This document shows, one piece after another, positions 33,782 to 42,607 of a stretch of 64,000 nucleotides of DNA. The translations under genes and the position numbers were made by a program. The notes beneath the pieces are model-generated. The model was not told the origin of the DNA. It saw only the letters and a list, made by a program, of their open reading frames with translations, and did no database searches. The stretch lies in contig CADCJO010000002.1 of NCBI GenBank assembly GCA_902801765.1, forward strand, positions 1 to 64,000, read 5' to 3'. The DNA is from an uncultured Eubacteriales bacterium. Its GTDB lineage: Bacteria > Bacillota > Clostridia > Christensenellales > Aristaeellaceae. The stretch's first letter is position 1; every line of letters begins with the position of its first letter.

Positions 33782-35683
33782 TTGAACGACCTGGAAAACA
33801 GGAAGCTGGAAGAACTGCTGGAAACGGTTCAGCGCCCCGCGCGCTATACCGGCGGGGAAATGAACGCCGTACGCAAGGACTGGAGCAAGGTCCGCTGCAC
33901 CTTTGGCTTCTGCTTTGCCGACACCTATGAAATCGGCATGAGCCATTTGGGCATGAAGATTTTGTATTATCTCATCAACCAGCGGGAGGACGCCCTCTGC
34001 GAGCGGCTGTTCATGCCCGACGCCGACATGGCGGACAAAATGCGGGAGACCGGCGTGCCCCTCTTTTCCCTGGAAAGCCGGGCGGCGCTGAACGAATTTG
34101 ACATTATCGGCTTCACCCTGCAATACGAAATGAGCTATACCAACATCCTGGAGATGCTGGACCTGGGCCGGGTGCCCATTCGCCGGGAGGACCGAAGCGA
34201 ACAGGACACCATCGTGGTGGCGGGCGGCCCCTGCGCCTTTAACCCCGAACCCTTGGCCCCCTTTATCGACGCCTTTATGATCGGTGACGGCGAGGACGTG
34301 ATGCACGAGCTGATCGACGTGATCCGGGACGGGCGGGAAGCGGGCCTTCCGCGCATCGGCATTCTGCGGAACCTGGCCAAGCTGGAAGGGGTTTACGTTC
34401 CGGCGTTTTACGACGTTGCCTACAACGAGGACGGCACGCTCAAATCCTTTGCGCCTAACGACCCCGCCGCTCCCACCAAGGTGAAAAAGCGGGTGGTGAA
34501 GGATCTGACCAACGCGGTCTATCCCGAATCCATCCCCGTACCCTACACCGAAATCGTCCACGACCGGATGGTGCTGGAAATCATGCGGGGCTGCACCCGC
34601 GGCTGCCGCTTCTGCCAGGCGGGGATGCTGTACCGGCCCGTTCGGGAGCGCAGCATGGAACGGCTTTTGGAGCTGGCGGATAAATTGCAGCAGTCCACCG
34701 GTTACGAGGAAATGAGCCTTTCTTCCCTGTCCAGCGGCGACTATCCCTGCTTGCCGCAACTGATTCAGGCATTGATGGACAGATATAAGGACAAGCGGGT
34801 CAGCGTGTCCCTGCCCAGCATGCGCATCGACAACATCGTGAAGCAATCTTTGGAAGAAACCCAGCAGGTGAAAAAATCCGGCCTGACCCTGGCCCCCGAA
34901 GCGGGCACCCAGCGGCTGCGCGACGTGATCAACAAGGGCGTGACGGAAGACGATTTGATCCGTTCCGTCACCGACGCTTTTGAATGCGGCTGGAGCAGCG
35001 TTAAGCTGTACTTCATGATGGGCCTGCCCACCGAAACAGACGAAGACCTGCGCGGCATTGGCGATTTGGCGAAAAAGGTGGTGGACGCCTTCTACCGCGT
35101 GCCCAAGGAGCAGCGGGCCAAGAGCGGCGTGCGCGTGACGGCCTCGGCCAGCGTGTTCGTGCCCAAGCCCTTCACCCCCTTCCAGTGGGCCGCCCAGGAC
35201 ACCATCGACATGGTGCATGAAAAGCAGGCGGCCCTGCGGCAGTATTTAAAGCTCAAGAACGTGCATTTCAACTGGCACGAAAGCGAATTATCCATGCTGG
35301 AAGCCTGCATCTCCCGGGGCGACCGGCGCATTGGCGAGGTGATTTACGCCGCCTGGAAGCGGGGCTGCCGCCTGGACAGCTGGATGGAGCATTTCAAGTT
35401 TGACCAGTGGATGGGCGCGTTTGAGGATTGCGGCCTTGACCCCGCCTTCTACGCCCACCGGGAACGCCCCTATGACGAGCTGCTTCCCTGGGAATTCATC
35501 GACGCGGGCGTGAGCATGGCCTATTTAAAACGCGAAAACGAAAAGGCCAAGCTGACCCAGACCACCCCCGACTGCCGCCACGGCTGCAACGGCTGCGGCC
35601 TGAACACCTGGGGCGTGTGCGACTGGGTGAAGAACCCGCCGCTTAAGGGCAAGGCCCAAACCGCCGCGCCGCTGGCGGACTGA
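33782..35683 (+). CDS. B12-binding-type radical SAM protein (TIGR03960 family)
   Basis: 633 residues. The N-terminal half resembles the cobalamin-binding radical SAM organisation (GFCFADTYEIGMSHLGMKIL, DIIGFTLQYEMSYTNILEML, VAGGPCAFNPEPLAPF). The [4Fe-4S] motif is RGCTRGCRFCQAG. The end carries CRHGCNGCGLNTWGVCDW, an extra cysteine cluster. The start is a TTG at 33782, chosen because GGGAGGGGACGACC precedes it and the conserved protein begins LNDLENRKLEELL. With the next two genes it forms a conserved Clostridia trio; the biochemical role of this family is not established. Confidence 0.93.
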   Translation: MNDLENRKLEELLETVQRPARYTGGEMNAVRKDWSKVRCTFGFCFADTYEIGMSHLGMKILYYLINQREDALCERLFMPDADMADKMRETGVPLFSLESRAALNEFDIIGFTLQYEMSYTNILEMLDLGRVPIRREDRSEQDTIVVAGGPCAFNPEPLAPFIDAFMIGDGEDVMHELIDVIRDGREAGLPRIGILRNLAKLEGVYVPAFYDVAYNEDGTLKSFAPNDPAAPTKVKKRVVKDLTNAVYPESIPVPYTEIVHDRMVLEIMRGCTRGCRFCQAGMLYRPVRERSMERLLELADKLQQSTGYEEMSLSSLSSGDYPCLPQLIQALMDRYKDKRVSVSLPSMRIDNIVKQSLEETQQVKKSGLTLAPEAGTQRLRDVINKGVTEDDLIRSVTDAFECGWSSVKLYFMMGLPTETDEDLRGIGDLAKKVVDAFYRVPKEQRAKSGVRVTASASVFVPKPFTPFQWAAQDTIDMVHEKQAALRQYLKLKNVHFNWHESELSMLEACISRGDRRIGEVIYAAWKRGCRLDSWMEHFKFDQWMGAFEDCGLDPAFYAHRERPYDELLPWEFIDAGVSMAYLKRENEKAKLTQTTPDCRHGCNGCGLNTWGVCDWVKNPPLKGKAQTAAPLAD

Positions 35684-35696
35684 GGGGGAATGAACG

Positions 35697-36359
35697 ATGA
35701 AGCTGATCGTCGTATTTGAGAAAACACCCCGCCTTCGCCACATCGGGCATCTGGATCTGATGCGGGCCATGCAGCGGGCATTGCGCCGGAGCGGGCTGCC
35801 GCTGCGGTATTCCCAGGGGTTCAATCCCCATATCCTGTTGACCTTCGCCGCACCGCTCTCCGTCGGCATGCCGGGACGCAGGGAAATCATGGAAGTGCCC
35901 ATCGAGGGCGAAATGACGGCCCAGGCATTTCTGGACAAGCTGCGGCCCGCCCTGCCACCGGAGCTGCCCTGTATTTCCGCCCGGGCGGTGGACGACCGCC
36001 ACCCCGCGCCTATGGCCCAATTAGCCGCCGCCATGTACGAAGCGAAGCTGGACGAGGTGCCGGAGGGTTTGGCCGAGGCCATTCCCGCGTTCCTTAAGCA
36101 AGCAGAAATCCCCGCCATCCGCAAGACCAAAACCGGCATGAAGCCCTGCGATATCCGGCCCATGATTTACGATCTTGCGCTCACCGGCGACACCCTGCGT
36201 ATGACATTAGCCCTTTGCGAAAAGGCTACCTGCAAGCCCGAGCTGCTGCTGTCCACCCTGTTTGAATTTGCGAAAACAGAGCGTCCCCACATGATCGTTA
36301 CCCGCACGCAGATGCTGGGCGAAAAGGACGGCGTGTTCTATCCGCTGGAGGAAATGTGA
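35697..36359 (+). CDS. DUF2344/TIGR03936 radical-SAM-associated protein
   Basis: 220 residues; MKLIVVFEKTPRLRHIGHLD, LMRAMQRALRRSGLPLRYSQ and GFNPHILLTFAAPLSVGMPG are the family hallmarks. It normally follows, or is fused to, the TIGR03960 radical SAM protein, so it is probably a partner subunit. GAGGGGGAATGAACG precedes the ATG, 13 nt after the upstream stop. Its own stop overlaps the next start by 4 nt. Confidence 0.92.
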   Translation: MKLIVVFEKTPRLRHIGHLDLMRAMQRALRRSGLPLRYSQGFNPHILLTFAAPLSVGMPGRREIMEVPIEGEMTAQAFLDKLRPALPPELPCISARAVDDRHPAPMAQLAAAMYEAKLDEVPEGLAEAIPAFLKQAEIPAIRKTKTGMKPCDIRPMIYDLALTGDTLRMTLALCEKATCKPELLLSTLFEFAKTERPHMIVTRTQMLGEKDGVFYPLEEM

Positions 36360-37435
36360 GCAAAACGATTCTCATTCGCCACGAAGCCGGAAAGCGCGAA
36401 ATCGCCCTCATGGACGGAAAGCGGCTGCTGTATTTCAGCCATGACGAGGGCGGCGGCATCGCGGCGGAGCAGATTTATTTGGGCCGGGCGGACCGCATCG
36501 TCAAGGGCATGGAAGCGGCCTTCGTGAAGCTGGGCGGGGAGATGGTTGGTTTCCTGCCGTTCAGTGAATGCAGGGAAAAGCCGCGCTCGGGCGACCGGAT
36601 CATCGTGCAGGTGAAAAAGCCGCCCGTTGGGGAAAAGGCCGCGTATTTGACCATGGACATTGCCCTGGCCGGACGTTTCGTCCTGCTGACGCCCCTGACC
36701 CGCCGCTTCGCGGTGTCCAAGAAAATCGAGGACGAGGAAACGCGAAGCCGCCTGTCTGACTTGGCTTCCCGCATCGCCCCGGAGGGCATGGGCCTGGTGA
36801 TGCGCACGGAAAGCGCGGAGGCGGAAGAAAACGCCATCGCCGAAGACGCCGCCATTTTGGAAGCCGCCTGGAAGGACGTGCTGCAGCGGCGCGCGCAAAT
36901 AACAGAGCCGGGGCTATTAAAGGGCCGGGAGGACGCGCTGGTGCGCCTCCTGCGGGACGAGCACGGACAAATCGAAAGCATCCTCACCGACCGGCCGGAG
37001 GAAATCAGCGGCGTCAGTGTTCCGGTTCAAAGCTGCCCCAATCCCTTTGACCTGTACAATGTTCCCGCCAAGCTGGAAAAGTCCCTGAACCGCAAGGTCT
37101 GGCTGGACTGCGGCGGGTATCTGGTCATCGACCCCACCGAGGCCATGACCGTGATCGACGTGAACAGCGGCAAATTCACCGGCAATAAAAGTGGTACGGA
37201 AAACACCTTTTTGAAGCTGAACCTGGAAGCGGCAAGGGAAATCGCAAGGCTGCTCCGGCTGCGGAATATCGGCGGCATCATCATCATCGACTTTGTGGAT
37301 ATGCAGACCGAGGAAAGCCGCGAAGCGGTCCGAAATGCCCTGGAAGAAGCATTAAAGGATGACCCTGTCAAAGCCGTCGTGCATGGGTTCACCAGCCTGG
37401 GGCTTGTCGAGATGACACGGAAAAAAGGACAGTGA
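36356..37435 (+). CDS. Ribonuclease E/G family protein, short form
   Basis: 359 residues, GTG start overlapping the upstream stop (GTGA). An N-terminal S1-like region (TILIRHEAGKREIALMDGKR, VGFLPFSECREK) is followed by the RNase E/G catalytic core. The magnesium-site residues are in AMTVIDVNSGKFTGN and IIIIDFVDMQTEESR. It stops right after SLGLVEMTRKKGQ, where E. coli RNase G continues into the CxxC zinc-link and C-terminal domain; that region is missing. rplU, often next in this cassette, is absent; two repeat fragments follow instead. Confidence 0.9.
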   Translation: MSKTILIRHEAGKREIALMDGKRLLYFSHDEGGGIAAEQIYLGRADRIVKGMEAAFVKLGGEMVGFLPFSECREKPRSGDRIIVQVKKPPVGEKAAYLTMDIALAGRFVLLTPLTRRFAVSKKIEDEETRSRLSDLASRIAPEGMGLVMRTESAEAEENAIAEDAAILEAAWKDVLQRRAQITEPGLLKGREDALVRLLRDEHGQIESILTDRPEEISGVSVPVQSCPNPFDLYNVPAKLEKSLNRKVWLDCGGYLVIDPTEAMTVIDVNSGKFTGNKSGTENTFLKLNLEAAREIARLLRLRNIGGIIIIDFVDMQTEESREAVRNALEEALKDDPVKAVVHGFTSLGLVEMTRKKGQ

Positions 37436-37494
37436 AAGAGTATACAGAGTTCTCGCTATAGTGTACACTTAACTTTTTATCCTTTACCTGACAT

Positions 37495-37634
37495 TGTCAT
37501 CCCGAGCGAAGCCGAGCCAGAGGTGAGGCGAAGTCGAGGGATCTAAGAGAGTCATAACAAACCGAGTGACGTTCACCATGCTCCAAGGTCCCTCCACTCC
37601 GTTCCGCTCTCGCTCCACTCCGGTCGGGATGACA
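37495..37634. repeat. ~140 bp repeat with 14 bp inverted ends, copy 2
   Basis: Starts TGTCATCCCGAGCG and ends CGGTCGGGATGACA, one mismatch from perfect. Shares CGAGCGAAGCCGAGCC, GAGGGATCT and TCCGTTCCGCTCTCGCTCCA with the copy at 4021-4162; the central ~50 bp differ. Just before it (37438-37470) is a fragment AGAGTATACAGAGTTCTCGC resembling one arm of heptamer elements A/B. It lies between the RNase G gene and miaB. Confidence 0.85.
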
Positions 37635-37701
37635 AAGAGAATTGCTATATTTATATTTTGTTAGCCATATTGTTTCAAGTTGGATTGAGGTAAAAGACAA
37701 A

Positions 37702-39105
37702 ATGAACAAACGCGATGAAATCATCCACGTTTCTGAACAAGAACTCCTGTCCCAGCGGCAGTTCGCAGAGGAATTCAAGGCCCTGCCCGACCGTCCGCAA
37801 ACCTATTTTATCGTCACCTACGGCTGTCAGATGAACGCCCACGACTCCGAAAAACTGGCGGGCATGCTGGACGGTATGGGGATGACGCCCGCCCCCCGGA
37901 GGGAAGAGGCGGACTTTGTGCTGCACAACACCTGCTGCATCCGGGACAACGCCGAGCGCAAAGCCCTGGGCAACGTGACCTGGCTCAAGGAAGTCAAGAA
38001 GGAGCGGCCCGGCATGCTCATCGGCGTGTGCGGCTGCATGGTGCAGGAGCCCGGCATGGCGGATAAGCTGCTGCGCCAGTATCCTTTTGTGGACGTGGCC
38101 TTCGGCACCGGCAACATTCACCAATTGCCTGAACTGCTTTACCGCGCCGCTCAAACCCGCCGCCGGGTGGTGGCCGTGCCGGAGGAGCAGAGCACCATCG
38201 CCGAGGGCCTGCCCATCCGCAGGGAAAGCCCCTTCCAGTCCTACGTGACCATCATGTACGGCTGCAACAACTTCTGCTCCTACTGCATCGTGCCTTACGT
38301 GCGTGGCCGGGAGCGCAGCCGCACGGCGGATGATATTGTCCGCGAGGTGGAAGGGCTGCAAAAGCAAGGGGTTCAGGAAATCATGCTGCTGGGGCAGAAC
38401 GTGAATTCCTACGGCAACGACGTGCCGGGCAGCGTCACCTTCCCGCAGCTGCTGCGCCGCGTGACCGAAACGGGCATTCCCCGGGTGCGTTTCATGACCA
38501 GCCACCCGAAGGACCTGTCCGACGAGCTGATTGAAGAAATGGCATCGAACCCTGCCCTGTGCCGCCATCTGCATTTGCCCGTGCAAAGCGGAAGCAACGC
38601 CATTTTGCAGGCCATGAACCGGAAATACACAAGGGAAAGCTATCTGGAAAAGGTGGAGAAGATCCGCAAGGCCGCGCCGGATGTAGGCCTGACCACGGAC
38701 ATCATCGTGGCCTTCCCCGGCGAAACCGACCGGGACTTTGAAGACACCATGGACTTGGTGCGGCAGGTTGGCTACGACAGCGCCTTCACCTTCATCTATT
38801 CCCCCCGGGTGGGCACCCGCGCCGCCGAGATGCCGGGCCGCATTGATCCGGCTTTAGCCACCGAACGCATCGAGCGCCTGATCGCCCTGCAGGAGGAAAT
38901 GACCCAAATGCGCTTTGCGGAAATGATCGGCAGAACCGAAAGCGTGCTGGTGACGGGCCAGAGCAAGCGCGACGAAAACCAGTTCACCGGCAAAACTTCC
39001 CGCAACATCAGCGTCAACTTTGAAGGCAGCGCGGATATGATCGGCAAAATCATTCCGGTGAAGATCACCGCGGCCAGCAAAACGACGCTGAAAGGAAAAA
39101 TCTGA
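37702..39105 (+). CDS. miaB: tRNA-2-methylthio-N6-dimethylallyladenosine synthase
   Basis: Radical SAM enzyme that methylthiolates i6A37 made by MiaA (also in this window). 467 residues from the ATG at 37702. Domains: N-terminal UPF0004 with its three cluster cysteines (TYGCQMNAHDSEKLAGML, HNTCCIRDNAE, GVCGCM), radical SAM motif YGCNNFCSYCIVPYVRGRER, and a C-terminal TRAM domain (TESVLVTGQSKRDENQFTGK). Followed by ylbF, gtrA, mutS and mutL on the same strand, close to the Bacillus miaB-ymcA-cotE-mutS-mutL order. Confidence 0.97.
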   Translation: MNKRDEIIHVSEQELLSQRQFAEEFKALPDRPQTYFIVTYGCQMNAHDSEKLAGMLDGMGMTPAPRREEADFVLHNTCCIRDNAERKALGNVTWLKEVKKERPGMLIGVCGCMVQEPGMADKLLRQYPFVDVAFGTGNIHQLPELLYRAAQTRRRVVAVPEEQSTIAEGLPIRRESPFQSYVTIMYGCNNFCSYCIVPYVRGRERSRTADDIVREVEGLQKQGVQEIMLLGQNVNSYGNDVPGSVTFPQLLRRVTETGIPRVRFMTSHPKDLSDELIEEMASNPALCRHLHLPVQSGSNAILQAMNRKYTRESYLEKVEKIRKAAPDVGLTTDIIVAFPGETDRDFEDTMDLVRQVGYDSAFTFIYSPRVGTRAAEMPGRIDPALATERIERLIALQEEMTQMRFAEMIGRTESVLVTGQSKRDENQFTGKTSRNISVNFEGSADMIGKIIPVKITAASKTTLKGKI

Positions 39106-39137
39106 TTTTGGAACTATTCAAAAAAGGAGCAAAAACA

Positions 39138-39533
39138 ATGAGCCAAGCTGTTATCGACAAGGCCAAGGAATTGGCCGCCATCATCGCTCAGTCCCCCGAA
39201 TACATCACCATGCGCGCCACCGAGGACGCCGCCGGACAGGACGAGCAGTTGCAGGAACTCTTCAAGCAGTACGACAGCATCCATCGGGACATCGAGGACG
39301 CGACCCTCAAAAACGAACCGGACTTTGACAAAATCGGTTCCCTCACCCGCGACCTGGACACCGTGCAGCAGCAGATCAAGGCTCAGCCCCTGTACCAGGC
39401 TTTACAGCAGGCGCGGAAGGGCTTTTCCGATATGATGAGCGCGGTCAACAGCGAACTGTCCGCCACCCTCAACCCCGGCGGCAGCCAGGGCGGCTGCAGC
39501 GGCAACTGCGCTGCCTGTGGCGGGTGCGGCTGA
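39138..39533 (+). CDS. YlbF/YmcA family protein with a cysteine-rich tail
   Basis: 131 residues from the ATG at 39138 (AAAAAAGGAGCAAAAACA upstream). An all-helical YlbF/YmcA domain (QAVIDKAKELAAIIAQSPEY, YDSIHRDIEDATLK, LYQALQQARKGFSDMMSAVN) is followed by a Gly/Ser/Cys tail ending GGCSGNCAACGGCG (four cysteines). In Bacillus the YlbF-YmcA-YaaT (Ric) complex binds Fe-S clusters and steers RNase Y; the tail and the position after miaB fit a member of that group. Whether it is the YlbF or YmcA counterpart is unclear. Confidence 0.85.
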   Translation: MSQAVIDKAKELAAIIAQSPEYITMRATEDAAGQDEQLQELFKQYDSIHRDIEDATLKNEPDFDKIGSLTRDLDTVQQQIKAQPLYQALQQARKGFSDMMSAVNSELSATLNPGGSQGGCSGNCAACGGCG

Positions 39534-39548
39534 CAGGGGAAACCGTCC

Positions 39549-39959
39549 ATGATAAAGAAACTACTCGCCAAATACGGCGACATGATTCCCTACGCCATTT
39601 TCGGCGTGCTGACCACGCTGGTCAATATCGTGGTGTACTGGCTGTGCGCCCACCCGCTGGGTATCCCGACAGTGCCCAGCACGGTGATCGCCTGGGTGCT
39701 GGCGGTGCTGTTCGCCTATGTGACCAACCGGAAATGGGTGTTTCACAGCAAAGCGGTCACCAGGCAGGAGATCATCAGGGAAGGCATTTCTTTTTATCTG
39801 TGCCGCCTGGGCACCGGCGTGCTGGACTGGCTGGGCATGTATGTGATGGTGGACGTGCTGCATTGGAACGACCTGATCGTGAAAATCGCGGTGAACATCG
39901 TCGTCATCATTCTGAACTATGTGGCCAGCAAGCTGATCGTGTTCAGAAAGAAAGCGTAA
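39549..39959 (+). CDS. GtrA-like flippase family membrane protein
   Basis: 136 residues with four membrane helices: MIPYAIFGVLTTLVNIVVYW, TVIAWVLAVLFAYVTNRKWV, SFYLCRLGTGVLDWLGMYVM and IVKIAVNIVVIILNYVASKL, the last ending with the usual IVFRKKA. The GtrA family moves undecaprenyl-phosphate-linked sugars across the membrane. It occupies the place between ylbF and mutS where cotE sits in Bacillus. AGGGGAAACCGTCC precedes the ATG. Confidence 0.92.
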   Translation: MIKKLLAKYGDMIPYAIFGVLTTLVNIVVYWLCAHPLGIPTVPSTVIAWVLAVLFAYVTNRKWVFHSKAVTRQEIIREGISFYLCRLGTGVLDWLGMYVMVDVLHWNDLIVKIAVNIVVIILNYVASKLIVFRKKA

Positions 39960-39993
39960 AACAATCTATACCAACGCAAAGGAGCAATCCGCC

Positions 39994-42591
39994 ATGGCGA
40001 CCCTGTCCCCGATGATGCAGCAATATATGAAGCTCAAGGAGCAGAACCCCGACACCCTGCTTTTCTTCCGGGTCGGGGATTTTTACGAGATGTTCTTTGA
40101 CGACGCCCTGACCGCCAGCCGGGAACTGGAGCTGACCCTGACAGGCAAGGACTGCGGCCTGGAGGAACGCGCGCCCATGTGCGGTGTGCCCTACCACGCT
40201 GTGGACACCTACGTGGCGCGGCTGGTGGAGCGGGGCTATCGGGTGGCCATCGGCGAACAGATGCAGGACCCCGCGCTGGCCAAGGGCCTGGTGGAGCGGG
40301 ACATTATCCGCATCGTTACGGCGGGCACCCTGACGGATTCCGCCGTGATCGGCGAAAAGCGAAACAATTTCCTTTGCTCCGTCTGCATTAACGGCAAGCG
40401 CTGCGGCATCGCGGCCTGCGATGTAAGCACAGGCGAATTCTACGCCCAGCAGGTGGAAAATACCCCGCAGGCCATCAAATCCGCGCTGGATGCCCTGACC
40501 CCCGGTGAAATCATCACCAACAGCCCGGAGGCGGTGCAGCCCGCTTCTTCCCTCGTCTGCCGGAATTATACCGCCGCAGCGTACCAGAGCGCCAACGCCA
40601 AGGAAACGTTGCTGAACCATTTCCAGGTGCATTCCTTAACCGCTTTGGGGCTGGACGCTTCCCTGTCCGTGGCGGCCCAGGCGGCGGGCGCGCTGATGCG
40701 GTATCTGAGCGAAACGCAGAAAAATGCCCTGCAGCATATTTCCCGGGTGCGGGTGCTGGAAAAGAACGACATTATGCCGCTGGACGCCTCCACCCGCCGC
40801 AACCTGGAGCTGACCGAAACCATCCGGGGCCGGTCCATGAAGGGATCGCTTTTGTCCATCCTGGATCAGACCGTCACCGCCATGGGCGGGCGGCTGCTGC
40901 GCTCCTGGGTGGAAAAACCGTTGGTGAATAAAGAAAAAATCGAAGCCCGGCTGTCCGCCGTGGAAGCGCTGTATAAGCAGCACGTGCTGTCCGAAAACCT
41001 GCGGGAGCAGCTGAGTCAGGTATACGACATGGAGCGGCTGCTTTCCAAGGTCAGCTACCATACCTTAAATGCCCGGGACTGCCTGAGCCTGCTGCGCTCC
41101 CTGGAAAAAGCCCCGGAGGTGCTGAACCTGTTGTCCGGCGTGGCGGATGATTCGCTTTCCTTCCTGAAGGATCTGCTGGACCCTGTGCCGGAGCTGACCG
41201 ACCTTTTGCGCCGCGGCATTTCTCCCGACGCGCCGCTGCTGCTCTCCGACGGCAACTTCATCCGCGCCGGGTATAACCAGGAGCTGGACGAATACCGGGA
41301 AGCCGCCTCCGACGGCAAGGCGTGGATCGCCGAGCTGGAAGCCAAGGAGCGGGAGGAGACCGGCATCAAGAACCTGCGCATCAGCTTCAACCGCGTGTTC
41401 GGCTATTATATCGAGGTTACCAAGTCCTACTGGGACAAGGTGCCTCTGCGCTACATCCCCCGCCAAACCTTGGCGAATTCCGAGCGTTTTACCACCGAAG
41501 AGCTGCAGAAGATCGAGCGCAAGGTCACCGGCGCTCAGGAAAAGGCCGCGCGGCTGGAAATCGTGCTGTTTGACGGCATCCGGGACGAGATCGGCGCCAA
41601 CATGGCCCGGCTCCAGTCCACCGCTCTGGCGTATAAAACGCTGGACGCGCTCTTGTCCCTGGCCCGGGTGGCGCTCATCAACCACTACACCCGTCCCGTC
41701 ATCACGGAGGACGGCGCGATCGACATTGAGGAGGGCCGTCATCCGGTGGTGGAGGCATCCATGCCCGACCAGGGCTTTGTGCCAAACGACACCCACCTGG
41801 ATGGAGACGAGCGCCGTGTGCAGATCATCACCGGCCCCAACATGGCGGGCAAGAGCACCTATATGCGCCAGGTGGCACTGATCACGCTGATGGCCCACAT
41901 GGGCTCCTTCGTGCCCGCGAAGTCGGCCAGCATTTCCCTGGTGGACGGGGTATATACCCGCGTCGGCGCGTCGGACGATCTGGCGACCGGCCAGAGCACC
42001 TTCATGGTGGAAATGAGTGAGATGGCGTATATTCTGCGGAACGCCACGAACAAATCCCTGGTCATCCTGGACGAAATCGGCCGCGGCACCTCCACCTTCG
42101 ACGGACTGTCCATCGCCTGGGCGGCGGTGGAATACCTGGCCGACAAAAAGAAGTCCGGGGCCAAGACCCTGTTCGCCACCCACTACCATGAATTGTCCGA
42201 GCTGGAAGGGCATCTGGAGGGCGTCAACAATTTCTGCGTGTCGGTCAAGGAGCACGGGGAGGAAGTCATCTTCCTGCGTAAGATCGTGCCCGGCGGCGCG
42301 GATAAGAGCTTCGGCATTTATGTGGCCCACCTGGCGGGCGTGCCCCGGCCCGTGGTGGCGCGGGCCCAGGAGATCATGGCCCGCTTGCAGGTCAACGACG
42401 TGACCAACAACACCATCGGCCAGAATATCCTTGGCGCGGGCCATAAAAAGAAAAACGAGCAGGTGGATTTGATGGAATACCCCAAGACCGAATTCATCGA
42501 GGAAATCCGCAAGCTGGACGTGATGGCCATGACGCCCATCGACGCGCTGAACCAACTGTTTTTGCTGAAAGAAAAAGCGATGAAGCTTTAA
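39994..42591 (+). CDS. mutS: DNA mismatch repair protein MutS
   Basis: 865 residues. The N-terminal mismatch-binding domain has the Phe-x-Glu motif in FFRVGDFYEMFFDDAL; the core/lever region follows, and the ABC-type ATPase has GPNMAGKSTYMRQ, the ST-rich DDLATGQSTFMVEMSEMA and Walker B LVILDEIGRGTSTFDGLS. The C-terminus ends with a helix-turn-helix and FLLKEKAMKL. CAAAGGAGCAATCCGCC precedes the ATG. Co-directional with mutL, 16 nt away. Confidence 0.98.
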   Translation: MATLSPMMQQYMKLKEQNPDTLLFFRVGDFYEMFFDDALTASRELELTLTGKDCGLEERAPMCGVPYHAVDTYVARLVERGYRVAIGEQMQDPALAKGLVERDIIRIVTAGTLTDSAVIGEKRNNFLCSVCINGKRCGIAACDVSTGEFYAQQVENTPQAIKSALDALTPGEIITNSPEAVQPASSLVCRNYTAAAYQSANAKETLLNHFQVHSLTALGLDASLSVAAQAAGALMRYLSETQKNALQHISRVRVLEKNDIMPLDASTRRNLELTETIRGRSMKGSLLSILDQTVTAMGGRLLRSWVEKPLVNKEKIEARLSAVEALYKQHVLSENLREQLSQVYDMERLLSKVSYHTLNARDCLSLLRSLEKAPEVLNLLSGVADDSLSFLKDLLDPVPELTDLLRRGISPDAPLLLSDGNFIRAGYNQELDEYREAASDGKAWIAELEAKEREETGIKNLRISFNRVFGYYIEVTKSYWDKVPLRYIPRQTLANSERFTTEELQKIERKVTGAQEKAARLEIVLFDGIRDEIGANMARLQSTALAYKTLDALLSLARVALINHYTRPVITEDGAIDIEEGRHPVVEASMPDQGFVPNDTHLDGDERRVQIITGPNMAGKSTYMRQVALITLMAHMGSFVPAKSASISLVDGVYTRVGASDDLATGQSTFMVEMSEMAYILRNATNKSLVILDEIGRGTSTFDGLSIAWAAVEYLADKKKSGAKTLFATHYHELSELEGHLEGVNNFCVSVKEHGEEVIFLRKIVPGGADKSFGIYVAHLAGVPRPVVARAQEIMARLQVNDVTNNTIGQNILGAGHKKKNEQVDLMEYPKTEFIEEIRKLDVMAMTPIDALNQLFLLKEKAMKL

Positions 42592-42607
42592 ACAGATCGG
42601 AGCAATT

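Noticed and set aside
41065..42555. Long minus-strand open frame opposite mutS; a similar one at 55347-56924 opposite the clostripain gene
   Set aside because: Both are codon-bias shadows; the sense proteins have complete catalytic motifs.
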